Assembly: GCA_002361615.1 (NCBI GenBank)
Contig: DETK01000001.1
Span: forward strand, 25,517-30,564
Length of the DNA: 5,048 bases
Source: Bacteroidales bacterium UBA3290
GTDB lineage: Bacteria > Bacteroidota > Bacteroidia > Bacteroidales > UBA932
Direction: 5' to 3'
Part shown: piece after piece, positions 1 to 5,048 of the stretch
Layout of the letters: each line of letters opens with the position of its first letter
Position numbering within the stretch: position 1 is the stretch's first letter
The notes under the pieces: model-generated
The model's input: only the letters and a program-made list of their open reading frames with translations
The model's database searches: none
Told to the model about the DNA's origin: nothing
Position numbers and translations under genes: made by a program

Positions 1-85
1 CCGGGCCAGCCAGAACCGGGCCAGCTACACCTAGGCTTTGCCTGACCTGCACTTGACGCTCGCCGCCCACCGTCCGGTCCCCTCT
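1..85. other. Left edge, no gene seen
   Basis: No coding or RNA signal is visible here. The 10-mer CCGGGCCAGC occurs twice, at 1-10 and 16-25 (period 15), which may be the end of another short repeat array lying outside the window. The rest is unique sequence leading into the 14-bp array. Confidence 0.4.
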
Positions 86-338
86 GCCGGGTTATCGCCG
101 CCGGGTACTCGCCGCCGGGTTATCGCTGCCGGGTTATCGCCGCCGGGTTATCGCTGCCGGGTTATCGCCGCCGGGTACTCGCCGTCCGGTTATCGCCGCC
201 GGGTTATCGCCGCCGGGTACTCGCCGCCCGGTTATCGCCGCCGGGTACTCGCCGCCCGGTTATCGCCGCCGGGTACTCGCCGCCGGGTACTCGCCGCCCG
301 GGTACTCGCTGCCCGGTTATCGCCGCCGGGTACTCGCC
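86..338. repeat. 14-bp tandem repeat, 18 units
   Basis: Eighteen head-to-tail units can be counted from 86 to 338. Two main variants, GCCGGGTTATCGCC and GCCGGGTACTCGCC, are interspersed. Minor variants change the start to GCCC or GTCC, and one unit (296-310) has gained a C to reach 15 bp. Open frames cross the array on both strands only because the unit lacks stops in several frames. The predicted proteins would be SPPGYRRRV-type low complexity, so I treat the array as non-coding. Its two-letter TTA/ACT alternation makes it a typical variable-number array likely to differ between strains. Confidence 0.93.
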
Positions 339-384
339 GCTCATTGCCAGATGCCCTCCGCCAACAGCTTGTCGCTTGGCGCCG

Positions 385-447
385 GTTGCCCGTTGCCCGT
401 TGCACGTTGCACGTTGCACGTTGCACGTTGCACGTTGCCCGTTGCAC
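385..447. repeat. 7-bp tandem repeat, 9 units
   Basis: Nine heptamers run from 385 to 447. Six are GTTGCAC and three are GTTGCCC (units 1, 2 and 8). Because 7 is not a multiple of 3, each frame is cycled and the apparent ARCTLHV peptide has no coding meaning. The array ends 12 bp before the left end of the isolated 174-bp palindromic element. It shares the string TTGCA with that element's terminus, although this may be coincidence. Confidence 0.93.
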
Positions 448-459
448 GACATCATCTTC

Positions 460-633
460 GTTTTGCAAACATCGCGCGGGGCGCTTAAGTACAACCCGCT
501 CATTATCAACAATATCCTATCTCCCCTGCCGCGCGGTCCCCTATTCAACTGCTGGACCGCGCAGAATATAAATGAAAAGCATGCTGACAACCAGCCACTT
601 ACAAATCATCCTGCTGCGCGATGGTTGCAAAAC
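460..633. mobile_element. 174-bp palindromic REP/MITE-like element, isolated copy
   Basis: The left end GTTTTGCAAACATCGCGC (460-477) is matched in inverted orientation at the right end by GCGCGATGGTTGCAAAAC (616-633), with one mismatch. At the exact centre (546.5) is a 9-bp perfect stem, GCGCGGTCC (531-539) with GGACCGCGC (554-562), around a 14-nt loop. Total length equals that of the array copies at 1830, 2115 and 2681, and the termini are nearly identical. The interior differs except for short shared strings such as GGGGCG and TTAAGTA. It encodes nothing convincing. The right end lies 9 bp from the stop codon of the RAYT gene at 643. I infer a RAYT-mobilised, BIME-like non-autonomous element; a MITE of another transposase is the alternative. 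Confidence 0.75.
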
Positions 634-642
634 AGCATCCAG

Positions 643-1521
643 CTAAATCGCCTTCTCGATTGTCTCAAACTTGAGCTGGACGATGCGGGCAAGCTGCCTT
701 TTCGAGCAAAGGAATTTGTGCCGCAGATAGCGGGCCACCTTTATCCGTTCGGGCGCGGACAAATCGCGAAAACGGGTTTTTCCGAACCGTTCCTTCGCAT
801 AGATGTCCCGTTCCTGACGGAGCTCGCTGTCGGTCAGACGCAGTGCGTTCCACTCTCCCATCTCTTGCTCGATCTCATCGTCCTTGTTCAGGGACAGATA
901 ATACATGAACGAGCGCGTTGTCCGGAAGATTTGCTCCACTTCCATCACAGGCACATAGTTTTCCGGGAGCAGGATCCCGTTGCTGATCTGCCAGTCAGCC
1001 GGGATGGAAACCCGCGTCTGACAGACCTTCCGGATAGTATCCTTCGTGAATGAAGCCACGCTGCAACTCGGCAAAAACGGGCCCACTTTCCTGAAATACA
1101 ACCCACCCGTGCCCCAAGGATAATCGTAAAACATCCCGATGCGGGCTTTGGTCGGATTCTTGAGCACATAGCAGAGTTTCGTCCTGAGCCCATCTTCATC
1201 CAAGATAGGCAGCACCTTGACCGGCAACTTCTTGAGTGAATTCGGCAGGTGATACTTTTCCGTCAGGAAAAGACCGGTCAATCGCTTGAATTCATGGGCG
1301 AATCGATAGGCATCGTCTTCGGACGGCGCCCGGATAATGAAATGGAAATGGTTGTCCATCAGGACAAAAGCAAGAATAACAACCCGCAATCGTAAAGAAC
1401 AGCAAGCGACACGATTCATCGCCGCCCTGAAGTCATCCGAATTATGAAAGATAACGGAAGCAAAATTTCCGTCGGAGCAGACATGATAATAACCGCCCCT
1501 GTTAGAATGGTTCCTCTCCAT
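643..1521 (-). CDS. REP-associated tyrosine transposase (IS200-like Y1 family)
   Basis: This predicted 292-residue protein belongs to the Y1/HUH single-strand transposase superfamily, whose members nick and join DNA at structured repeats through a tyrosine. Numbering from the ATG at 1521, the N-terminal strand GGYYHVCSDG (about 9-18) opens the fold. The metal-binding HUH motif is HFH at 58-60 within LMDNHFHFII. The family-typical YVLKNPTKAR lies near 118-127, followed by YPWGTGGLYF. The catalytic tyrosine is less clear: Y90 in TEKYH is the best candidate. The C-terminus (LSAPERIKVARYLRHKF then SKRQLARIVQL) resembles the helix-turn-helix often attached to RAYT proteins. An upstream in-frame TTG at 1530 would add three residues (295 aa); I prefer ATG, and no Shine-Dalgarno helps choose. 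The gene is a full-length single copy flanked by 174-bp palindromic elements, the context expected for a RAYT that acts on REP-like repeats rather than moving its own gene. It is distinguished from IS200/IS605 TnpA, which is about 150 aa, by its length and C-terminal extension. Confidence 0.9.
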   Translation of the reverse strand: MERNHSNRGGYYHVCSDGNFASVIFHNSDDFRAAMNRVACCSLRLRVVILAFVLMDNHFHFIIRAPSEDDAYRFAHEFKRLTGLFLTEKYHLPNSLKKLPVKVLPILDEDGLRTKLCYVLKNPTKARIGMFYDYPWGTGGLYFRKVGPFLPSCSVASFTKDTIRKVCQTRVSIPADWQISNGILLPENYVPVMEVEQIFRTTRSFMYYLSLNKDDEIEQEMGEWNALRLTDSELRQERDIYAKERFGKTRFRDLSAPERIKVARYLRHKFLCSKRQLARIVQLKFETIEKAI

Positions 1522-1619
1522 CACCAGCAAACAAATGTCCCGTCCCGGACCTGGACACGATTGCGTTCAACATCACACTCCGACCCTCACATCCGGGATG
1601 ACAGCCGAAGCACCATCTA

Positions 1620-1651
1620 CAAAGTTGCACAATCCCTGCCTTTATTCCAAA
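1620..1651 (-). promoter_or_regulatory. Candidate Bacteroidota-type promoter for the RAYT gene
   Basis: On the minus strand, TTTG at 1651-1648 is followed after 20 bp by CAACTTTG at 1627-1620. The latter matches the Bacteroidota -7 consensus TAnnTTTG at all but the first base. The spacing fits the usual 19-21 bp. Transcription would begin near 1613, giving a leader of about 90 nt before the ATG at 1521. This is a pattern match only; short AT-rich motifs of this kind arise by chance. Confidence 0.3.
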
Positions 1652-1679
1652 TAAACTCCATCCATTTTTCAACGCAAAT

Positions 1680-1815
1680 GATCACCGCCGGGTTACGATC
1701 GCACCGCTGGGTTCCAATCGCACCGCTGGGTTACGATCGCACCGCTGGGTTACGATCGCACCGCTGGGTTCCGATCGCACCGCTGGGTTCCGATCGCACC
1801 GCTGGGTTTCGATCG
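1680..1815. repeat. 19-bp tandem repeat, about 6 full units
   Basis: Units begin at 1697, 1716, 1735, 1754, 1773 and 1792 with consensus GATCGCACCGCTGGGTTAC. The last two bases before the next unit vary (AC, CC or TC). A shorter 17-bp version lies at 1680-1696 and a partial GATCG follows at 1811. A plus-strand open frame crosses it but would give only an RSHRWVPIAPLG-type repeat, so I do not call a gene. The core CCGCTGGGTTAC resembles CCGCCGGGTTAT of the 14-bp array on the other side of the RAYT gene. It ends 14 bp before the first array copy of the 174-bp element. Confidence 0.92.
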
Positions 1816-1829
1816 TATCATTCTGCTAC

Positions 1830-2003
1830 GTTTTGCAACCATCGCGCGGGGCGATAATCATTAAGTAATTGATTACCAGCAATAATCGTTTTTAGTAGCC
1901 GCTCGCTTCCCTAGACGGCTGGGGGACCAAGCGGATGATAACAACAAAGTAGGCTGAAAATCAATCAATTACCACAACAACTCCCGCGCGATGGTTGCAA
2001 AAC
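1830..2003. mobile_element. 174-bp palindromic element, array copy 1
   Basis: The termini are 21-bp perfect inverted repeats containing TTTTGCAACCATCGCGCGGG. An inner inverted pair GTAATTGATT (1865-1874) and AATCAATTAC (1963-1972) sits about 35 bp in from each end. The central stem around 1916.5 is the most divergent of the array: it has CGCTTCCCTAGACGGCTGGG in place of the perfect stem seen in copies 2 and 4, so pairing relies on G-T pairs and mismatches. The copy at the array edge being the most divergent fits older repeats at the margin of a tandem expansion. Confidence 0.8.
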
Positions 2004-2114
2004 TCGATAAAAGACGCCCCCAGTGAGCAGAAAAGGTAAACAACACATCCCGGTAGGCGTTGAAGCGCTCGAACACAAGCATAGACAAACACCCGACGAA
2101 TAATTCGAGAATCC

Positions 2115-2288
2115 GTTTTGCATCCATCGCGCGGGGCGATAATAATTAAGTAATTGATTACCAGCAATAATCGTTTTTAGTAGCTGCTCGGTTCCCTGGA
2201 CGACTAGGGAACCAAGCGGATGATAACAGCAAAGTAGGCTGAAAATCAATCGATTACCATAATAGCTCCCGCGCGATGGTTGCAAAAC
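2115..2288. mobile_element. 174-bp palindromic element, array copy 2
   Basis: The element has the same length and termini as copy 1, except that the left end reads GCATCC instead of GCAACC. The central hairpin is perfect for 8 bp, GGTTCCCT (2190-2197) with AGGGAACC (2206-2213), around the loop GGACGACT. The stem centre (2201.5) coincides with the element centre. The inner right arm has one change (AATCGATTAC). Confidence 0.8.
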
Positions 2289-2396
2289 TCGGTAAAAGAC
2301 GCCCCCGCTAGCAGAAAAGGAAAACACACTCCCGGTAGGCGTTGAAGCGCTCGAACACAAGCATAGACAAACACCCGACGAAAAATTCGAGAATCC

Positions 2397-2569
2397 GTTT
2401 TGCATCCATCGCGCGGGGCGATAATAATTAAGTAATTGATTACCAGCAATAATCGTTTTTAGTAGCCGCTCGGTTCCTTGGACGACTAGGGAACCAAGCG
2501 GATGATAACAGTAAAGTAGGCTAAAAATCAATCAATTACCATAATAGCTCCCGCGCGATGGTTGAAAAC
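2397..2569. mobile_element. 173-bp palindromic element, array copy 3 with 1-base loss
   Basis: This copy is as copy 2, including the GCATCC left end, but the right terminus reads GATGGTTGAAAAC and so has lost the C of TTGCAAAAC. The element is therefore 173 bp. The central stem has GGTTCCTT opposite AGGGAACC (one G-T pair). The lost base shifts every minus-strand frame through the array, which argues against a repeat-encoded protein. Confidence 0.8.
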
Positions 2570-2680
2570 TCGATAAAAGACGCCCCCAGTGAGCAGAAAA
2601 GGTAAACAACACATCCCGGTAGGCGTTGAAGCGCTTGAACACAAGCATAGACAAACACCCGACGAAAAATTCGAGGATCC

Positions 2681-2854
2681 GTTTTGCAACCATCGCGCGG
2701 GGCGATAATCATTAAGTAATTGATTACCAGCAATAATCGTCTTTAGTAGCCGCTCGGTTCCCTGGACGACTAGGGAACCAAGCGGATGATAACAGTAAAG
2801 TAGGCTAAAAATCAATCAATTACCATAACAGCTCCCGCGCGATGGTTGCAAAAC
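2681..2854. mobile_element. 174-bp palindromic element, array copy 4
   Basis: The element has 21-bp perfect termini, and an inner pair GTAATTGATT / AATCAATTAC. The central stem GGTTCCCT (2756-2763) pairs with AGGGAACC (2772-2779) and is extended outward by CCGCT/AGCGG after one mismatch. The stem centre is 2767.5, exactly the element centre. Downstream of it only about 53 bp of type-B spacer remain before the array breaks off. Confidence 0.8.
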
Positions 2855-2912
2855 TCGGTAAAAGACGCCCCCGCTAGCAGAAAAGGAAAACACACTCCCG
2901 GTAGGCGCCGGG

Positions 2913-3132
2913 TTAAAGGAGGCCAGTCGGCCAACAAGCGAGTCGAGGGTGTCGTATTAGAGCAAGGCGAGCCGGCGATCGGGTCGAGAGCATCGGGTTA
3001 GAGCAGCGACGACCTGCCGGCGATCAATTCGCGGACGTCGGATTAAAGCAGGGCAAGCCAACCGGCGATCAGTTCGCGGACGTCGGATTAAAGCAGGGCA
3101 AGCCAACCGGCGATCAGTTCGCGGACGTCGGA
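2913..3132 (-). repeat. 45-bp repeats copying the hydrolase C-terminal codons and stop
   Basis: Immediately beyond the hydrolase stop, the last 15 codons recur in the same frame. Units 3088-3132 and 3043-3087 are identical and read SDVRELIAGWLALL then TAA, against SPEVLEMIAGWLALL then TAA in the gene. Unit 2998-3042 reads SDVRELIAGRSSLL then TAA. Two further degraded units (about 2957-2997, 41 bp; 2913-2956, 44 bp) still end in TAA, and the outermost can be read LDSLVGRLASF. Identity falls with distance from the gene. This looks like tandem duplication of the gene's 3' end. No start codon or separate gene is visible. Each unit carries its own stop, so translation ends at the first. Confidence 0.88.
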
Positions 3133-4431
3133 TTAAAGCAGGGCGAGCCAGCCGGCGATCATCTCGAGGACTTCGGGGGAGATGGTTTCTTCGATTTGGG
3201 GGTATTCGGTAGTGTCGCCGGTGGTGGCGTGTTGGAAGAGGTGGTTCAGGCCGTCGCAGGTCGTAATGACCAGGTGTCTGCCGTTGGCGGGGAGGCCTTT
3301 TTTGAGGGCGGCGAGGTTGGTGGCGCAGTCGACTTGGGTGTCGAGGGTGCCGTTCAGGGCCAGGACCGGGCAGGTGATTTCGCCGAGGCGGGAGGTCAGG
3401 TCGAGCTGGACAAAATGGCGCAGGTACGGGAGCTGGAGTTGGGACTGGACGGCAGCCAGGTTCTGTTGCAGGGCGGCAGGAAGATCGAAGCTCGTAGGAG
3501 ATGGCATCGGCATGCCGTTGGTGACAGCGTCGAAGGTCTCAGCGAGGGCTTTGCAGTAACGGTCGGTTGTTGTCTCGTCGAGGCCGGCTTGGAGCAGGGC
3601 GCGATGGTTTTGGGCGAGGAGGGTTTCGCGGCCGGAGACCACCATGGCGGCCAGGGTGACGATGAAGTCGGCTTTCTTTTCGGCGGCAAGCATCAGGGCG
3701 ATGGTGCCGCCTTCGCTGTGGCCGAGGACGCCGACGCGGTCGAAGCGCTGGCGGAGCAGCGCGAGACCGGCGGCGGCATCTTCTTTAAAGTCTTCCGTGG
3801 TGCAGCGGACCACGTCGCCGCTTGATTCGCCGAAGCCACGGTCGTCGTAGCGGAGCGTGGCGACGCCCCGACGGGCGAGGAAATCGGCGATGACGGCGAA
3901 GGGCTTGTGCTCGAACAGCTCTTCGTCGCGGTTCTGGAGGCCGCTGCCGGTAACCATCAACAGGACAGGAGTACTGCGGTCACATCCTTCGGGCAGGACG
4001 AGCGTCCCCTTCAAGACGGCGTCTCCGTTGACGAATGAGACTTCTTCTGTCGAGTACGGGAAAGGCGGCTGCGGAGTCTGCGGCCGCTTGCGCTTCGGAA
4101 CGCCGGGCGAGAGCGTCAGCGGGAAAGAGACGCCGTGTTGTGTAAATGTCCCGACGATTTTCTCGCCGAGCCGATATCCTTCGAAGGAGGCATTGAGGGC
4201 GGCGATGTCGATATGCAGCGCGCCCAAAGCCGTCAGCGAGGCCTGGGCGGGAATGCCCTTGGCACCCTGATCTGGCACATCGAGCGTGCAAGCTTGTTCG
4301 GAAAGATTGAAAACTAGGGTCAGGGAGACGCCTTGTACCTTGATGGCACCCGACCAACTCCCGGCCGGTACCTGAGCCCGGCACAAGCTGCCGACCAACA
4401 GCAGCAACGACAACACGACGATCTTTTTCAT
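3133..4431 (-). CDS. Exported alpha/beta hydrolase (serine esterase/peptidase-like)
   Basis: This 432-residue predicted secreted or periplasmic hydrolase has an unknown natural substrate; relatives are annotated as esterases or acyl-peptidases. Residues 1-20 form a signal peptide (MKK, a leucine/valine core, then CRAQ). The cysteine is not in a proper lipobox, so type I cleavage is likely. Residues about 24-110 form a beta-rich domain (GSWSGAIKV, VPDQGAKGIPA, GTFTQHGVSFPLTL) that commonly precedes this hydrolase in Bacteroidota. A proline/lysine linker (111-126) leads to the catalytic domain. The oxyanion region is GSGLQNRDE (162-170), and DDRGFGES lies at 196-203. The nucleophile elbow GHSEG places Ser239. 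The acid is probably Asp364 (NGTLDTQV) and the base His397 (GLNHLF). All triad members are present, so it should be active. The start is fixed by the signal peptide. It stands alone, with no operon partner in the window. The 3' end is repeated five times downstream in 45-bp units. Confidence 0.93.
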   Translation of the reverse strand: MKKIVVLSLLLLVGSLCRAQVPAGSWSGAIKVQGVSLTLVFNLSEQACTLDVPDQGAKGIPAQASLTALGALHIDIAALNASFEGYRLGEKIVGTFTQHGVSFPLTLSPGVPKRKRPQTPQPPFPYSTEEVSFVNGDAVLKGTLVLPEGCDRSTPVLLMVTGSGLQNRDEELFEHKPFAVIADFLARRGVATLRYDDRGFGESSGDVVRCTTEDFKEDAAAGLALLRQRFDRVGVLGHSEGGTIALMLAAEKKADFIVTLAAMVVSGRETLLAQNHRALLQAGLDETTTDRYCKALAETFDAVTNGMPMPSPTSFDLPAALQQNLAAVQSQLQLPYLRHFVQLDLTSRLGEITCPVLALNGTLDTQVDCATNLAALKKGLPANGRHLVITTCDGLNHLFQHATTGDTTEYPQIEETISPEVLEMIAGWLALL

Positions 4432-4435
4432 ACAG

Positions 4436-4465
4436 CAAAATTATCAAAAAAAAGAAAGACACAAC
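4436..4465 (-). promoter_or_regulatory. Candidate Bacteroidota-type promoter for the hydrolase
   Basis: Reading the minus strand, GTTG at 4465-4462 could be the -33 element. TAATTTTG at 4443-4436 matches the -7 consensus TAnnTTTG exactly, with 18 bp between them. The start of transcription would fall at or next to the ATG (4431), which would make the message leaderless or nearly so. An alternative is that this AT-rich stretch is simply the A/T-rich leader usual before Bacteroidota start codons and that the true promoter lies further upstream. Confidence 0.3.
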
Positions 4466-4554
4466 GCCCCCTTGTAAACCAAGATGGACATCGATGATTC
4501 GCGGCTCGAAGCAAACGTGGCGCCCATATAGCTGTAAATCAGAAAATTCCAAAT

Positions 4555-4584
4555 AATCGTGTGCGCAAAAACAGGCACACGATT
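4555..4584. promoter_or_regulatory. Perfect 10-bp inverted repeat, hairpin or operator
   Basis: AATCGTGTGC (4555-4564) and GCACACGATT (4575-4584) form a perfect 10-bp stem with a 10-nt loop. It lies about 125 bp upstream of the hydrolase start and about 65 bp from the right-hand repeat array. No clear T-run follows on the plus strand. On the minus strand the stem is followed by ATTTGGAATTTT, so a weak terminator for transcription entering from the right is possible. A binding site for a dimeric regulator is the other reading. Confidence 0.5.
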
Positions 4585-4647
4585 GTTAGTAAACAACTAA
4601 CTATCAGAACGATAAGTGCCACGAATAAAAAAGGGATGCACGAGTGG

Positions 4648-5048
4648 GCAACGGACGGCGGCGGCAGACAACGGACGGCAGCGGAGGACACGGACAACGA
4701 ACGGCAGCGGAGGACAAAGGACGGCAGCGGCAGACACGGACAACGGACGGCAGCGCAGACAAAGGACGTCAGCGGCAGACACGGACAACGGACGGCAGCG
4801 GCGGACACGGGCAACGGACGGCGGCGGCAGACAACGGACGGCAGCGACAGACAAAGGACGGCAGCGGCAGACACGGACAACGGACGGCAGCGCAGACAAA
4901 GGTCGTCAACGGCGGACACGGACGTCAGCGGCGGACACGGACAACTGACGGCGGCGGCAGACAACGAACGGCAGCGCAGACAAAGGACGGCAGCGGAGGA
5001 CAAAGGACGGCAGCGGCAGACACGGACAACGGACGGCAGCGCAGACAA
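4648..5048. repeat. T-depleted GGACGGCAGCGG tandem array, continues past right edge
   Basis: The array is built from short related pieces (GGACGGCAGCGG, CAGACACGGACAAC, CAGACAAA) combined in variable order. A 48-bp composite block starts at 4716, recurs at 4853, and begins again at 5002, where the window cuts it after 47 bases. Only five T bases occur on the plus strand in about 400 bp. Open frames run through it on both strands (up to 169 residues on the minus strand), but the offsets of 137 and 149 bp between blocks are not multiples of three and the products would be Arg/Cys/Pro/Ser low complexity. I call it a non-coding array. Confidence 0.88.

Larger units (their letters stand above)
1830..2907. 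repeat. ~284-bp tandem array, 3.8 copies, alternating A-B-A-B
   Basis: Successive copies begin at 1830, 2115, 2397 and 2681, giving periods of 285, 282 and 284 bp. Each copy is a 174-bp palindromic element followed by a 108-111 bp spacer. Copy 4 stops within its spacer at about 2907. The spacers are of two kinds. Copies 1 and 3 carry CCCCCAGTGAGCAG and AACAACACATCCCGG (type A). Copies 2 and 4 carry CCCCCGCTAGCAG and AAACACACTCCCGG (type B). Minus-strand open frames of up to 188 residues exist because 285 and 282 are multiples of three, but they begin and end inside repeats and are broken by a single-base loss in copy 3. I regard the whole block as non-coding. Confidence 0.93.

Noticed and set aside
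86..338. CRISPR array
   Set aside because: Repeats are head to tail with no unique spacers and no cas genes nearby. The same applies to the other short arrays.
38..590. Plus- and minus-strand frames of 128-177 residues across the 14-bp and 7-bp arrays
   Set aside because: They are low-complexity products of arrays whose unit lengths are not multiples of three, with no recognisable domain.
376..1053. 225-residue plus-strand frame
   Set aside because: It is antisense to the RAYT gene, whose conserved motifs clearly fix the coding strand.
1965..2531. 188-residue minus-strand open frame in the 284-bp array, plus shorter related frames at 1961-2167, 2246-2449 and 2528-2815
   Set aside because: They begin and end within repeats, consist of translated palindromes, and are broken by a one-base loss in copy 3. 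They stay open mainly because two of the periods are multiples of three.
1830..2907. Structured non-coding RNA genes such as tRNA or a riboswitch
   Set aside because: No tRNA-like cloverleaf or known riboswitch core was recognised. Strong palindromes with terminal inverted repeats fit a mobile element better, though transcription cannot be excluded.
3196..3825. 209-residue plus-strand frame rich in Gly, Glu and Val
   Set aside because: It is the antisense shadow of the hydrolase gene, which has an intact catalytic triad and signal peptide.
4539..5048. 169-residue minus-strand open frame with a hydrophobic tail resembling a membrane segment
   Set aside because: Most of it is the T-depleted array read in one of several open frames, and block spacings are not multiples of three. 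The hydrophobic tail comes from the AT-rich flank and contains the 10-bp hairpin.

Overview
The window looks like accessory, repeat-rich DNA from a member of the Bacteroidota, probably Bacteroidales. Three things suggest this. The secreted alpha/beta hydrolase has an N-terminal domain arrangement I associate with that phylum. The two candidate promoters fit the Bacteroidota -33 TTTG / -7 TAnnTTTG pattern rather than sigma-70. The two genes lack clear Shine-Dalgarno sequences. The genus is not determinable by eye.

Only two protein genes are convincing, both on the minus strand: a REP-associated tyrosine transposase (RAYT/TnpA_REP, IS200-like Y1 family) at 643-1521, and a 432-residue exported serine hydrolase at 3133-4431. 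Roughly 45% of the window is repeats of at least six families. From left to right these are: an 18-unit 14-bp array (86-338); a 9-unit 7-bp array (385-447); one 174-bp palindromic element (460-633); the RAYT gene; a 19-bp array (1680-1815); four more 174-bp elements inside a ~284-bp tandem array (1830-2907); a decaying 45-bp array that copies the last 15 codons of the hydrolase gene (2913-3132); the hydrolase; a short intergenic region with a promoter candidate and a perfect 10-bp hairpin; and a T-depleted GGACGGCAGCGG-type array that runs off the right edge (4648-5048).

The most interesting structure is the RAYT neighbourhood. Five elements of 174 bp (one has lost a single base) share 19-21 bp terminal inverted repeats and a hairpin placed exactly at the centre. 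One copy ends 9 bp before the RAYT stop codon. The other four lie upstream of the RAYT start and have been amplified in an alternating A-B-A-B order. The isolated copy keeps the geometry and the termini but has a different central stem sequence, which suggests the structure itself is conserved. By analogy with RAYT/BIME systems, I infer that these are the non-autonomous substrates of the RAYT. This cannot be proven from the window alone.

The two genes do not appear to work together. The hydrolase is probably an ordinary chromosomal gene bordering a repeat-rich intergenic zone that the RAYT module occupies.
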